A stretch of 64,000 bases of DNA from an uncultured Desulfuromonadales bacterium (GCA_945787295.1 CALZHQ010000007.1:1-64000); one strand, 5' to 3'. Shown: positions 45,077 to 54,642, counted from the first letter of the stretch. The notes: generated from the sequence alone by a model not told the origin. A program made the numbers and translations.

Positions 45077-45105
45077 TTGACTCCAAACGGTATGATCCAT
45101 AAAAT
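45077..45105 (+). promoter_or_regulatory. Predicted sigma-70 promoter of metK
   Basis: TTGACT (45077-45082) and TAAAAT (45100-45105) are separated by 17 nt; each matches 5 of 6 consensus bases. The start site would fall near 45112, leaving a leader of about 38 nt, too short for a SAM riboswitch. Confidence 0.6.
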
Positions 45106-45149
45106 ACCCTGTTTATTTAACCAAACATTATAGTGAGAGGATTACTACA

Positions 45150-46319
45150 ATGCCGATGACTGATTTTCTGTTTACCTCGGAGTCTGTCAGTGAAGGACAC
45201 CCGGATAAGGTTGCCGATCAGATTTCCGATGCCATTCTCGATGCGATTCTGGCTCAAGATACCAAGGCGCGTGTCGCTTGTGAGACCCTGGTGACGACCG
45301 GGATGGCGATGATCGCCGGTGAGATTACCACCACTGCTTATGCCGATTTCCCGACCATCGTGCGGGAAACCATCAAAGAAATCGGTTATAACGATTCGGC
45401 CATGGGCTTCGATTATGAAACCTGCGCAGTGCTGACGTCGATCGACCAGCAGTCACCGGACATTTCTCAAGGTGTCACTGCTGGCGAAGGCCTGTTCAAA
45501 GATCAGGGGGCTGGCGACCAGGGCCTGATGTTCGGTTTTGCCTGTGACGAAACTCCGGAACTGATGCCGATGCCGATCACCTTTGCCCACAAGCTGACCA
45601 AGAAAATGGCTGAAGTGCGCAAAAGCGGAAAGTTGAATTTCCTCCGTCCTGACAGCAAGTCGCAGGTCTCGATTCAGTACATCGATGACCAGCCGACGCG
45701 GATCGATACGGTGGTTCTCTCATCACAGCATACTCCTGATGTCAAGTATGAAGACCTCAAGGAGGCGATCATTGAAGAAGTGATCAAGCCTGTACTGCCG
45801 GCCAACCTGCTGGATGATAAAACCCAGTATCTGATTAACCCGACCGGCCGCTTCGTCGTCGGTGGTCCGATGGGCGACTGTGGTTTGACCGGTCGTAAGA
45901 TTATCGTCGATACCTACGGTGGTCAGGGCTCGCACGGTGGTGGCGCTTTCAGTGGTAAGGATCCGTCCAAGGTTGACCGCAGTGCCTCTTACATGGCCCG
46001 CTACGTTGCTAAAAACGTAGTTGCTGCAGGATTGGCCCGCAAGTGTGAAGTCCAACTGGCTTATGCTATCGGGGTGGCCGAGCCGGTTTCGGTAATGATC
46101 AATACCTACGGCACCGGCAAGATCCCTTCCAATCAGATTTCGGAAATTGTTCAGGCTGAGTTCGATATGCGCCCGGCGGCGATTATCGAGCAGCTTGACC
46201 TGCTCAAGCCGATTTACCGTCAGACGGCAGCTTACGGGCACTTTGGCCGTGAACTGCCAGGATTTACCTGGGAGGTGACCGACCGGGCTGAATCTCTCAA
46301 GTCCCGGGCGGGCATGTAA
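45150..46319 (+). CDS. metK: S-adenosylmethionine synthetase MetK
   Basis: Makes SAM from methionine and ATP. The 389-residue protein carries the family signatures [17 protein letters not shown] near the N-terminus, [12 protein letters not shown], and [16 protein letters not shown] (P-loop-like). The start [20 protein letters not shown] is standard, and AGGA lies 8 nt upstream of the ATG. It has its own promoter candidate and a strong terminator, so it is probably monocistronic. Confidence 0.97.
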   Translation: MPMTDFLFTSESVSEGHPDKVADQISDAILDAILAQDTKARVACETLVTTGMAMIAGEITTTAYADFPTIVRETIKEIGYNDSAMGFDYETCAVLTSIDQQSPDISQGVTAGEGLFKDQGAGDQGLMFGFACDETPELMPMPITFAHKLTKKMAEVRKSGKLNFLRPDSKSQVSIQYIDDQPTRIDTVVLSSQHTPDVKYEDLKEAIIEEVIKPVLPANLLDDKTQYLINPTGRFVVGGPMGDCGLTGRKIIVDTYGGQGSHGGGAFSGKDPSKVDRSASYMARYVAKNVVAAGLARKCEVQLAYAIGVAEPVSVMINTYGTGKIPSNQISEIVQAEFDMRPAAIIEQLDLLKPIYRQTAAYGHFGRELPGFTWEVTDRAESLKSRAGM

Positions 46320-46336
46320 AAAGATATTGTCCAATT

Positions 46337-46372
46337 GACAAGGGCGAGCCGTTCGGCTCGCCCTTGTCTTTA
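46337..46372 (+). terminator. Intrinsic terminator after metK
   Basis: A perfect 14-bp GC-rich stem (46337-46350 with 46355-46368) with a GTTC loop is followed by TTTATTA. It also lies directly beyond the stop of the convergent aguB and may serve both strands. Confidence 0.85.
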
Positions 46373-47257
46373 TTAGTCCCGATAGCGTTTCAGCAGATCC
46401 TGGTAGGCATCGATCCGCCGGTCACGTAAAAACGGCCAGACGCGGCGGACCTCTTCACTGCGCTGCAGATCTATTTCTGCGAGCAAAACCTCCTCTTCCG
46501 TTTCACTTCCCTGCAGCAGTATTTCTCCCTGACAACCGACAACAAAACTACTGCCCCAGAATTGCGCACCGCTGGTTGTCGCGCTCGGGTCGGCTTCGCA
46601 GCCGACCCGGTTGACCGCAATCAGCGGGATGCTGTTGGCGATTGCATGGCCGCGTTGGACCGTCAGCCAGGCTTCTCGCTGGCGCCGCTGTTCTGCGTCT
46701 GAATCGTCTGGATCGAACCCGATCGCGGTCGGGTAGATCAGTAGTTCGGCCCCGGCCATCGCCATCAGCCGGGCCGCTTCCGGGTACCACTGATCCCAGC
46801 AGATCAGCACGCCAATTTTTCCGAGCGAGGTCACGATCGGTGCAAAGCCGAGATCACCCGGGGTGAAATAAAATTTTTCGTAGTAGCCTGGATCGTCGGG
46901 AATATGCATCTTGCGATAGCAACCGGCAATTGAACCGTCGTTCTCCAGGACCACAGCGGTGTTGTGATAAAGACCGGCAGCGCGTTTTTCGAACAGAGAT
47001 AGAACCAGGACGATTCCTAACTCTTTTGCTACGGCGCCGAATTGGTCGGTTGCTGGGCCGGGGATTGTTTCGGCCAAATCGAAATTCTCGGCGTCCTCCG
47101 TCTGGCAGAAATAACGACTGGCGTGCAGCTCCTGCAGAACGACCAGTTGGGCGCCCCGCTGCGCAGCCTTACCGATTTCGCGGATACTCTTCTGGATGTT
47201 TTCTCTGCGGTCGGTTCCACAGCGCTGCTGCACTAGGCCGACTTTTAACGATTGCAT
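46373..47257 (-). CDS. aguB: N-carbamoylputrescine amidase AguB
   Basis: Carbon-nitrogen hydrolase (nitrilase superfamily, 294 residues) that converts N-carbamoylputrescine to putrescine, CO2 and ammonia. The Glu-Lys-Cys triad is visible in LQELHASRYF, YRKMHIPDDPGYYEKFYF and LICWDQWYPE; the first and last blocks are the ones that distinguish AguB from other nitrilases. It overlaps aguA by 13 nt and acts directly after it in the agmatine route to putrescine. The cytoplasmic location is inferred from the lack of a signal. Confidence 0.95.
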   Translation of the reverse strand: MQSLKVGLVQQRCGTDRRENIQKSIREIGKAAQRGAQLVVLQELHASRYFCQTEDAENFDLAETIPGPATDQFGAVAKELGIVLVLSLFEKRAAGLYHNTAVVLENDGSIAGCYRKMHIPDDPGYYEKFYFTPGDLGFAPIVTSLGKIGVLICWDQWYPEAARLMAMAGAELLIYPTAIGFDPDDSDAEQRRQREAWLTVQRGHAIANSIPLIAVNRVGCEADPSATTSGAQFWGSSFVVGCQGEILLQGSETEEEVLLAEIDLQRSEEVRRVWPFLRDRRIDAYQDLLKRYRD

Positions 47258-48303
47258 GGCAAAACTCCTTTCGGGATCTGCATCGTGAGGCAGTGCAGGG
47301 ATCCATGTTGCCAGATAACCGGGGTGCAGTCGATGCCGATGATCTGTCGCTCAGGATAGGCCTCGGCGAGCGCCGCCAGGGCGGTCTCGTCTGCGGGGTC
47401 ATTATAGGTCGGGACCAGCACTGCTTCGTTGATCACCAGATAGTTGGCGTAGGTGGCCGGCAGCCGCTGGCCAGTTTCATCATGGTGCGCCTGAGTCCAG
47501 GGCAGGGGGATCAAGCGGTACGGTTCACCGCTTCGGGTCCGGAACTGCCGCAGTTGTTTTTCCATTTGCTGCAACTCCGGGAAATGTTCATCATCTGGGG
47601 TGTCGCAACGAACGTAAGTGATGGTATCTTGCGGGCAGAGGCGCGCCAGCGTGTCGATATGCGCATCGGTGTCATCTCCGGCCAGATAGCCGTGATCAAG
47701 CCAGAGGATCTGTTGAACGCCGAAATGGAGCTTCAGGGCCTGTTCGATCTGCTGTTTGTCAAGCTGTGGATTGCGGTTGGCATTCAGCAGGCAGGCGGAC
47801 GTGGTCAGCAGGGTGCCGGTGCCGTCGCTTTCGATGCTGCCTCCTTCGAGAACCAGATCGATGGCTTCCCGCGCTGTGTTGCCGAAGCAGCCGCTTGCGT
47901 GCAAACGGCCGGTCACCAGGTTGTCTTGATCGGCAGGAAATTTTCTCCCCCAGCCATTAAAACCGAAATCGAGCAAGATCGGTTTATCGTTACTTAGAAT
48001 CGTAAGCGGGCCGTAATCGCGGGTCCAGGTGTCGTTGGTGGCAATTTCTCTGATGAGGATATTGATCTGCTCAATTTTAGCCCGGCGTAAGCGTTCAGTG
48101 ACCCGGGCCGGTTCCGGAGAAATAATAATAACTGTTTGGCGATGCTGAATGGTACGGACCAGCTCAAGATAAACAGAGCTGATTTCTTCAAGTATCGGTT
48201 GCCAGTCGGAATCTGTATGTGGCCAGGCGAGCAGAACGGCGTCCTGAGGTTCCCACTCTGCCGGCAGGCGGAGGGTTGGGTTTGTTGTCGATAGTTCGCT
48301 CAT
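47245..48303 (-). CDS. aguA: Agmatine deiminase AguA
   Basis: Converts agmatine to N-carbamoylputrescine and ammonia (peptidylarginine deiminase-like fold, 352 residues). Motifs: WTRDYGP, LEGGSIESDG, the HGYLAGDDTDAHID substrate-binding block, and the catalytic Cys in HGSLHCLTMQIP near the C-terminus. AGGAAA lies just upstream of ATG 48303. It starts 7 nt after the mntP-like gene and overlaps aguB, so the three probably form one transcript. A speA-type arginine decarboxylase is not in the window. Confidence 0.95.
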   Translation of the reverse strand: MSELSTTNPTLRLPAEWEPQDAVLLAWPHTDSDWQPILEEISSVYLELVRTIQHRQTVIIISPEPARVTERLRRAKIEQINILIREIATNDTWTRDYGPLTILSNDKPILLDFGFNGWGRKFPADQDNLVTGRLHASGCFGNTAREAIDLVLEGGSIESDGTGTLLTTSACLLNANRNPQLDKQQIEQALKLHFGVQQILWLDHGYLAGDDTDAHIDTLARLCPQDTITYVRCDTPDDEHFPELQQMEKQLRQFRTRSGEPYRLIPLPWTQAHHDETGQRLPATYANYLVINEAVLVPTYNDPADETALAALAEAYPERQIIGIDCTPVIWQHGSLHCLTMQIPKGVLPCNR

Positions 48304-48310
48304 TGTTTCC

Positions 48311-48832
48311 TCACAACAAGATATGCTCTAACAGAATTTTAACACCGATCCCGATCAGGATCAGGCCGCCGAGAATCTCCACCCGCGGTCCCCAGCATTG
48401 ACCGATGCGGCTACCGAGCAGCATGCCACAGATCGTCAGGATGCCGGCGGTAAGGCCGATCACCAGGGCCGGGGTCCAGATGGTCACCCCCAGGACCGCC
48501 AGGCTCAGTCCGACCGCCAGGGCATCGATACTGGTGGCGATAGAGAGCATCACCAGGGACAAGCCCTTGGTCGGATCGCCTTCACGGGGTGAGTCTTCGT
48601 CGTGGTGCCAGGCCTCCCAGAGCATTTTGCCACCGACCAGGGCCAGCAGGCCGAAGGCCAGCCAGTGATCAAAGGCCTCTATCTGCTCGCGGACACTGAC
48701 CCCGGCCAGCCAGCCAAGAATCGGCATCAGGGCCTGGAACAGGCCAAAATGGAAACCGAAGCGGAACAGGTGACGGCCCGTCAATCGCGGCAGAATCAGC
48801 CCGGCACTGAGGGCAACGGCAAAGGCATCCAT
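48311..48832 (-). CDS. mntP: MntP-family manganese efflux pump, N-terminus uncertain
   Basis: Six-TM inner-membrane exporter (DUF204/MntP, 173 residues from ATG 48832). The duplicated acidic motifs MDAFAVALSAG and SIDALAVGLSL carry the aspartates needed for Mn2+ export. Family proteins begin about 10-15 residues before MDAFA. Here the in-frame codons upstream read LTLFGIAVALA, which looks like the missing half of TM1, but no ATG, GTG or TTG occurs before an in-frame TAA at 48869-48871. Either a CTG at 48865 is used, the 5-prime end is damaged, or the short form is made. No manganese riboswitch was seen upstream. Confidence 0.8.
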   Translation of the reverse strand: MDAFAVALSAGLILPRLTGRHLFRFGFHFGLFQALMPILGWLAGVSVREQIEAFDHWLAFGLLALVGGKMLWEAWHHDEDSPREGDPTKGLSLVMLSIATSIDALAVGLSLAVLGVTIWTPALVIGLTAGILTICGMLLGSRIGQCWGPRVEILGGLILIGIGVKILLEHILL

Positions 48833-48995
48833 TGCCAGGGCGACGGCGATTCCGAAAAGGGTCAGAGTTTATAGCACAACGCAGCATTTTCTGTCATCGA
48901 AAAGCCGCTTTCTTGGTTTCGTCACTGAACGGTCTGAACTGGTTTAAGAAACTTGCTGGAAGGAGGGGTCCTGAGGGGAAAACGGCCGAAACCAG

Positions 48996-49023
48996 AGGAG
49001 AGAGCAACACCACACTCTCTCCT
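48996..49023 (-). terminator. Hairpin after ppiB, possible terminator
   Basis: On the reverse strand AGGAGAGAG (49023-49015) pairs with CTCTCTCCT (49004-48996) around a 10-nt loop, 12 nt after the ppiB stop. The following CTGGTTTCGG is only weakly U-rich. Confidence 0.35.
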
Positions 49024-49034
49024 TTGGGGTCTAT

Positions 49035-49544
49035 TTATTCTTCGATGCTGACACTTTCGATGGTCACCGCTTCTTTTGGCACGTCCTGGTGATGACCGCT
49101 GTTGCCAGTTGCGACCTTGGCAATCTGATCGACAACTTCCATCCCTTCGGTCACCTTGCCGAAGACGGCATAACCATAGCCGTTCGGTGCCTTCGACTGG
49201 TGGTTGAGGAAATCATTGTCCACCAGGTTGACGAAGAACTGGCTGGTGGCGCTGTCAACAACCTGGGTGCGGGCCATGGCCAGGGTGCCGCGTAGGTTTT
49301 TCAGGCCATTGTCGGCTTCGTTTTTGATTTCCGGCTTGGTTTTTTTCTGCTTCATTTCAGCCGTAAAACCGCCCCCTTGGATCATGAAATTGGGGATAAC
49401 GCGATGAAAAATTGTCTGCTCGTAATAGTTGTCACGAACGTAGGCGAGAAAATTTTCCGTACTGATTGGGGCGTTTTCGGCGTCAAGTTCAATGGTAATC
49501 TGTCCCATGCTGGTCTGCATACGAACGGTCGGTTGCGTGCTCAT
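49035..49544 (-). CDS. ppiB: Peptidyl-prolyl cis-trans isomerase, cyclophilin type
   Basis: Cytoplasmic cyclophilin of 169 residues catalysing proline isomerisation. Motifs [14 protein letters not shown] (catalytic Arg), [22 protein letters not shown], and [18 protein letters not shown] match PpiB. There is no signal peptide. The ATG at 49544 follows AAGGAG. It is probably monocistronic, with a promoter candidate at 49617-49646 and a hairpin after the stop. Confidence 0.95.
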   Translation of the reverse strand: MSTQPTVRMQTSMGQITIELDAENAPISTENFLAYVRDNYYEQTIFHRVIPNFMIQGGGFTAEMKQKKTKPEIKNEADNGLKNLRGTLAMARTQVVDSATSQFFVNLVDNDFLNHQSKAPNGYGYAVFGKVTEGMEVVDQIAKVATGNSGHHQDVPKEAVTIESVSIEE

Positions 49545-49616
49545 AACTGATTCTCCTTAAGATTTTCATTGATAGTTCAGTCGGCCCTGCTTGGCAACGA
49601 AGCCATCATTCGACCT

Positions 49617-49646
49617 ATTGTTTGAATAAGACGAGAAATTTGTCAA
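49617..49646 (-). promoter_or_regulatory. Candidate sigma-70 promoter of ppiB
   Basis: The reverse strand has a perfect TTGACA (49646-49641) and AACAAT (49622-49617, 4 of 6) with an 18-nt spacer, 73 nt before the ppiB start. Confidence 0.4.
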
Positions 49647-49701
49647 TCAGGCTTGTACTTTGAAAGGAAAATTTCCGGTTTGCCGACCATCTGTAGAGAA
49701 A

Positions 49702-51891
49702 TTATTCGCTGAAAACGTTGCCGGCTCTGAGCTGTTTGGTGAATTGATCGTCCGGGACCGGTCGGCTGAAATGATAGCCCTGGTAGAGTTTGCAGCCCTT
49801 GCCAGATAAAAATGCCAGTTCCAGTTCCGTTTCCACACCTTCAGCAATCACTCTTAAATCGAGGTGATTGGCCATCGAGATAATGGTGTCGACGATGGCG
49901 GCATCGTTGGCATCACTATCAATGTCACGGACGAATGACTGGTCAATCTTGAGGATGTCGAGCGGCATCTGCTTCAAGTAAGCTAACGATGAGTAGCCGG
50001 TCCCGAAGTCGTCTATCGACAGCTCGATGCCGAGCTGTTTCAATGCCTGCATTTTCTCTATTGTGTCAACAACATTGTCGATCACCATGCCTTCGGTCAG
50101 TTCCAGTCCGAGTGTGTTCGGACTGGCCCCGGTTTCTTGGAGAATGCGACAGACCTGGTCGACAAAGTCGGGTTGCCGGAACTGGCGTGGACTGACATTG
50201 ACAGCCAGATGCTGCAGCGGCAGGCCATTGTCTGCCCAGGCTTTCAAATATTCGCAAGAGGTTCTTAAGACCCATTCGCCGATCGGGAGAATCAAGCCGG
50301 TTGCTTCAGCAACGGGGATGAAGGTCGCCGGGGAGATAAAGCCTTTTTGGGGGTGATTCCAGCGGAGCAGCGTCTCGGCACCGACGATGTTGCCCTGATT
50401 GTCAACCTGGGGTTGGAAAACCAGCGAAAGCTCGTTCTTTTCCATGGCGTAACGCAGCTCTTTTTCGATCGCCAAGCGTGCGTCGGCCGCCGATTGCATG
50501 CTTGGCAGGAAAAAACGGATGGTATCCCGGCCGTCATCTTTGGCCCGGTACATGGCAGTGTCGGCGAAGCGCAGAATGTCGTTGCCGGTTTCGTTGCCAT
50601 CTTCGCTGGTCGGAAACATCGCAACACCGATACTGGGAGTGACGTGTAGGACATGCTCGGTAATTTGGTATTTTTCCGCTAAGCGGTTCTGGATGACTTC
50701 CGCTTTTTGCTGCGCCACCGCCGCTGCATTGACCGGATCTTCGCCCAGATCGGAGAGCAACATGACAAACTCGTCGCCACCCAGTCGGGAGACGGTGTCC
50801 TCGGTACGCAAATCGATCGTCAACCGTTTTGAGACCTCTTTGAGCAGCGCATCTCCAACCGGGTGTCCGAGGGAATCATTGATGTTCTTGAAACGATCGA
50901 GATCGAGAAACAGCATCGCGCCGTAGTGTCCGTGTCTTTTAGCGCGAGAAATATTCTGTTCCAGGCGGTCTAGCAGCAAGCGTCGATTCGGCAGTTCGGT
51001 GAGCGCATCAAAATAGGCCAGGTACTCAATGCGCGCCTCAGCTTGCTTGCGTTCGGTGATGTCGCGCAATGTGCCGTAAATTTTGTCTGGTTTCTGATCC
51101 TCGGTTTCCTGGTAGCGGGCGTTGAGTGAACAGGGTATAAGGGTGCCGTCCTGGTCTTGCAGATAGATTTCGAAGTCGGTAACGCTCCCTTCACTGCGCA
51201 ATATCGCCATTAAGCGGTCGCGGTTTTGCGCGCTGGGAAACAGGGCGGTGATATTTTCGCCGAGAACCTCTTCCCGGGTGTAGAGTGAAAAATGCGAAAT
51301 CGACGGACTTATTTCGTAAATCAGTCCGTCGAGCAGAATTTCAAAATAGACATCCTGCAGGTTCTCGAAAATCAGTCGGTATTTTTCCTCATTGTCTTTC
51401 AGTTTCTGGTGCGATTGGTTCAACTCGCGCATGGTTTTCTGCAGCGCTTCGGTCCGTCGCCCGACTTCCTCTTCCAGGTGTTCCTGGTAGGCGCGGTTTT
51501 CTACAATCAGTCGAGAACGTTCCAGGGCTTGGCTGATTGCGTGGAGCAGAACCGACATGTCCTGAATCGGTTTTAACAGATAGTTCCAGGCTCCGCGGCG
51601 GATCGCTTCGATGGCGTCACCGATAACTCCGGTCCCGGAAACAACGATGATCGGCAGGTCAGGTGAGTTGTCTTTGATGTACTGGAGGACTTCAAGCCCG
51701 TCGACATCCGGCATGCGCAGGTCGCAGAGAACCAGGTCAGGTTTCTCCTGCTTGATTTTTTCGATGCCGATCCGGCCGTTGGCCGCTTCAATGACATTGT
51801 ATTCGAAATCTTCGAGAAACAGCCGGAAGCTGTCACGGATGTTTTCTTCGTCATCAATGGTCAGAATGAGAGGGTTATTACGTTGTTCCAT
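49702..51891 (-). CDS. Response regulator with PAS, GGDEF and EAL domains
   Basis: A 729-residue cytoplasmic c-di-GMP signalling protein. The receiver domain (about 8-125) has the acidic pair IDDEE and phosphoacceptor DLRMPD. It is followed by a coiled-coil linker, a PAS domain (about 168-285), a GGDEF domain with RLGGDEF, and an EAL domain. The EAL catalytic residues look intact: ETLLRW, ELTEGM, SIDDFGTGYSSL, LKIDQSFV, AEGVET. Both synthesis and hydrolysis are therefore possible. No histidine kinase is adjacent, so it is an orphan regulator. The ATG at 51891 follows GGCTCCAGA, a weak site. Confidence 0.92.
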   Translation of the reverse strand: MEQRNNPLILTIDDEENIRDSFRLFLEDFEYNVIEAANGRIGIEKIKQEKPDLVLCDLRMPDVDGLEVLQYIKDNSPDLPIIVVSGTGVIGDAIEAIRRGAWNYLLKPIQDMSVLLHAISQALERSRLIVENRAYQEHLEEEVGRRTEALQKTMRELNQSHQKLKDNEEKYRLIFENLQDVYFEILLDGLIYEISPSISHFSLYTREEVLGENITALFPSAQNRDRLMAILRSEGSVTDFEIYLQDQDGTLIPCSLNARYQETEDQKPDKIYGTLRDITERKQAEARIEYLAYFDALTELPNRRLLLDRLEQNISRAKRHGHYGAMLFLDLDRFKNINDSLGHPVGDALLKEVSKRLTIDLRTEDTVSRLGGDEFVMLLSDLGEDPVNAAAVAQQKAEVIQNRLAEKYQITEHVLHVTPSIGVAMFPTSEDGNETGNDILRFADTAMYRAKDDGRDTIRFFLPSMQSAADARLAIEKELRYAMEKNELSLVFQPQVDNQGNIVGAETLLRWNHPQKGFISPATFIPVAEATGLILPIGEWVLRTSCEYLKAWADNGLPLQHLAVNVSPRQFRQPDFVDQVCRILQETGASPNTLGLELTEGMVIDNVVDTIEKMQALKQLGIELSIDDFGTGYSSLAYLKQMPLDILKIDQSFVRDIDSDANDAAIVDTIISMANHLDLRVIAEGVETELELAFLSGKGCKLYQGYHFSRPVPDDQFTKQLRAGNVFSE

Positions 51892-52122
51892 TCTGGAGCC
51901 TGCCCTGCAGAGTTATATGCACTGATAGAAGTTTGCTGGCCGAGATATTGATTGCATAATCTGCATGAAAGGAAAGTCTAACACATGAGTGTCGACTCTG
52001 CCTTTGCAGTTGAAAAATATATCGGCGAACCCAAAACGGCTGAAGGTTGAATTATGCGGCAGGCTTTATGATTAGTCAATGTTAATATGCGGGTGAGCCT
52101 GGGATTGATGATGATTTATGGT

Positions 52123-52533
52123 TCACGAGAGGTCTCCGGTTAACTCCTGCAGGGTAAATAGCTTGGGATTGATCTCTTTGACCGAAGAAATTATCTCTTG
52201 CAGCAATGCTGAATCGACTTCTTCCTCGGTGTCTTTGTTCTGAAAAAACGGATAGCCTTTGGGGAGTTCGCAGTACCGTCCGTTTCTTAACAGCGCAACA
52301 TCGACAATGTCGTTGACCCGGCCGCTGGTTTCCCAGGGGTCACGGTAATTGTATTGTCTGGCGGTAATCTGCAACCCAAGGCCGTTGGCAAAGACCGCTT
52401 TGACCTCAAAAGAAAATTCGCGTGGCGAGCCGTAATGCTCATTTCGACCGGAGCGACTCATGGTTCTGGCTCCTGTCTTTTCTAACAATTTTCGCAGGGA
52501 TTCTTCGGTCATCGGTTGGCTGCTGTCAGACAT
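52123..52533 (-). CDS. Hypothetical protein, third gene of the AAA+/VWA operon
   Basis: I do not recognise this 136-residue protein. It is hydrophilic with no signal or TM segment; the N-terminus is rich in Ser, Glu and Arg and the middle (about 38-85) is predicted beta-rich, with the block FEVKAVFANGLGLQITARQYNYRDPWETSGR. The start overlaps the stop of the VWA gene by one base (TGATG), which implies coupled translation and a linked function, perhaps as adaptor or substrate of the AAA+/VWA pair. That is inference from position. Confidence 0.65.
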   Translation of the reverse strand: MSDSSQPMTEESLRKLLEKTGARTMSRSGRNEHYGSPREFSFEVKAVFANGLGLQITARQYNYRDPWETSGRVNDIVDVALLRNGRYCELPKGYPFFQNKDTEEEVDSALLQEIISSVKEINPKLFTLQELTGDLS

Positions 52534-53735
52534 CAGAGCTCCTTTATGTGCTCAAGTTTTAACTCCAGGCCCCAATCGGCCGGCTTTTTTCCATCGGGAG
52601 ACAGTACCCAGAGAGTCGGGATGTCAGACTGCACAGGTGCCGGTCCGTAACCATCGGTCAGGTAGATAATGGCTGCCGGGCGGGGCTGCATCTGTCGGGC
52701 GTAAGCAAAAACCGGTCTTAAATCTGTGAACCCGCCGCCACGATAGACTTCTGTGACTTGCGGGGTGCCGTAAAACTGCTCGATCTTTTGGATGCGACTG
52801 CCTGCGTAAAGGACCGAGATTCTGCTCTGGCGGCCGCGGGCGATCTGCAGCAGTTGCCGGGCAAAGGCTTCACGCAGTGGTTGGGTGTCGGTCGAATCAC
52901 TGACATCGATACCGACCACCAGGTTCAGCAACTGCTGCTTACGCATTCCTGGCGTGGTATGACCGAAGCGGCGATGACCCCGTTTCCAGGTTCCGGTCCG
53001 GCCGATCCGCCCGGCCGTGCCGACAAACTGGCGTAAAATCTGTTGCCAGGGAATGGTCGGTGGCGCCAGGAAGCCATTTATCAAGGTTTGCAACTCCCCG
53101 GGGATTTCATCGTGGCATTTATTCGCTGCGTTGCGCACCATCTGCCGAACGACCTGTTCCGATAACGATTTCGGCGTCCGGTCGGCTTCCTGCCAGTGCT
53201 GATGATCATCGACGGTCACCGCTCGCTGCTGGTTTGCCCCTCGATCGCCACGTTCAGCGGACTGTTGCTCGGCCGATGTACTCTGCTGCGAAGCGCCGGC
53301 CCCATCCTTTTGCTGATTTCCCATTTGAGGCATCTGCTGCAACCGCCAGTAATACTCTTCCGCCGCCAATCCTTCAGGAAGACGGAACCGGTGGGGCATG
53401 ACCGCTTCGGGGGGCAGATTGTCGATGGATGGATTGATCGCCAGGTCGCAGGCCAGATCCCAGTGGCGCTGATTCTTGTCCCGTCGCCGGCAGGGGTGCA
53501 GGTGCAGGATATGCTTGAGTAGATGTTCCAGCAGGGCTTCCTGCTCATCAGTGGAAAACAGGGCAAAGCGCCGCGGGTCGACAATCAGGGTCGGAGTGGC
53601 ATCGATGATGCTGGTTGCCACGGCATGGGTGCCGGACTGTTGCCGCCGCCGGAACTGCAGCAGAAACTGGCCATAAAAGGGGCGCCGCTTCAGTAACCTG
53701 ACGATGGAGTCCTGAAGCGGTCGATCAGGCGACAT
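52533..53735 (-). CDS. VWA-like / DUF2201-type putative metallopeptidase protein
   Basis: A 400-residue protein with an N-terminal metallopeptidase-like region (about 55-90, LLEHLLKHILHLHP, a His-rich helix reminiscent of but not identical to HExxH) and a C-terminal VWA-like domain. The MIDAS-like motif DxSxS is seen in VVGIDVSDSTD (about residue 275). A Gln-rich low-complexity linker lies around 135-175. Proteins of this type are encoded next to MoxR-like AAA+ ATPases and are thought to act with them as chaperone-like units. It overlaps the ATPase gene by 11 nt upstream and the small unknown gene by 1 nt downstream. Confidence 0.8.
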   Translation of the reverse strand: MSPDRPLQDSIVRLLKRRPFYGQFLLQFRRRQQSGTHAVATSIIDATPTLIVDPRRFALFSTDEQEALLEHLLKHILHLHPCRRRDKNQRHWDLACDLAINPSIDNLPPEAVMPHRFRLPEGLAAEEYYWRLQQMPQMGNQQKDGAGASQQSTSAEQQSAERGDRGANQQRAVTVDDHQHWQEADRTPKSLSEQVVRQMVRNAANKCHDEIPGELQTLINGFLAPPTIPWQQILRQFVGTAGRIGRTGTWKRGHRRFGHTTPGMRKQQLLNLVVGIDVSDSTDTQPLREAFARQLLQIARGRQSRISVLYAGSRIQKIEQFYGTPQVTEVYRGGGFTDLRPVFAYARQMQPRPAAIIYLTDGYGPAPVQSDIPTLWVLSPDGKKPADWGLELKLEHIKEL

Positions 53736-54642
53736 CCTGGCTGATCCGTTGCATGGTTTCCAGAATGATGGCGTCGTACTTGTCCTGGCAGAGGATTGCC
53801 GCTACCGGAGGGTTGCGCAGCAGTGATTTGACCAGGCCGAAACGCATATCCCGGGGCAGGATATCGATGTAGGCAACCAATGCGTCCTGCTGGAGATCTG
53901 TCAGCTCAGCATCGCTTTGCAGGCGGGCCACCAGGTCGCTCATGCTGGCGGCCTGGACATCGTCCCGTTGCCGGGTGGCCTGATCGGCAACCTCACTCCA
54001 GCGATCAAGGATGTCATCCGCCGCCAGGGGGCGAAGGCGCTGCTCGGCACACCACTGGAGAAAACAGACCGCCGCTTCACGGCCAATGACCCCGCTGTAG
54101 ACCTCCATCTCCAGTTCCTGAGGAAAACGGCACTGGTGACGCAGGGTGCTGACCATCTCCCAGGCCCTTTCGGATGGTTCAACCTGCATGTCAAAACTCT
54201 GATTGTTGGTTGAGAGCAGCTGCTGGTTGCCGGCAATGAATTGACGCACGTCGCTGTCGTAAGCTTGCTGATGGGCAAAGCGGGCCCAGCACTCAGCATC
54301 GGTTTCGACTTGCAAAACGACCATCCGGTCGAGCAGGGCCCGGTCGAGGGGGGTCACCTGGTAGCTGCCGTCAGGAGGGTTGATGGCGACGACAACCCGG
54401 TGCTGCTCTGCCAGCTTATGGGTATGCAAGGAACGTTGCTGGCCCTCGGCCGGAGGTTCGACGAATTGAAATATCGCCTGCAGGGTGTCTTCCTGTTGGG
54501 CACGGTTCAACTCATCACAATGGACGATGGTCGGCGCGGCGTCAGCGGCCGGCCACCAGCTGGGTCGCGACCAGTGCATCAGCCCAGCTTCCCGGTAGGG
54601 AATGCCGACCAGGTCGCCGACTTCCATCTGCCCCAGCCGCAC
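53725..54642 (-). CDS. MoxR-like AAA+ ATPase, C-terminal part (frameshifted from its P-loop)
   Basis: This frame encodes the bulk of the ATPase (305 residues): GDLVGIPYREAG, Walker B TIVHCDELNRAQ, sensor VVAINPPDGSYQV and the arginine-containing ALLDRM. It lacks Walker A, which lies in another frame just upstream (54542-54811). The GTG at 54642 sits inside a near-duplicated segment, so this part could be re-initiated, but without a P-loop it should not bind ATP alone. Joined after residue 57 of the upstream frame it would give a normal MoxR-like protein of about 360 residues. Confidence 0.75.
   Translation of the reverse strand: MRLGQMEVGDLVGIPYREAGLMHWSRPSWWPAADAAPTIVHCDELNRAQQEDTLQAIFQFVEPPAEGQQRSLHTHKLAEQHRVVVAINPPDGSYQVTPLDRALLDRMVVLQVETDAECWARFAHQQAYDSDVRQFIAGNQQLLSTNNQSFDMQVEPSERAWEMVSTLRHQCRFPQELEMEVYSGVIGREAAVCFLQWCAEQRLRPLAADDILDRWSEVADQATRQRDDVQAASMSDLVARLQSDAELTDLQQDALVAYIDILPRDMRFGLVKSLLRNPPVAAILCQDKYDAIILETMQRISQDVA

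Noticed and set aside
45067..45149. SAM riboswitch upstream of metK
   Set aside because: The gap is only 83 nt, the predicted leader is about 38 nt, and no riboswitch-like helices are seen.
46930..47997. 355-codon forward frame opposite aguA and aguB
   Set aside because: Both reverse-strand genes have intact catalytic motifs; the forward product is arginine- and glycine-rich with no recognisable fold.
48872..49034. Manganese (yybP-ykoY) riboswitch upstream of mntP
   Set aside because: No conserved loop motifs or compatible helices were found on the reverse strand.
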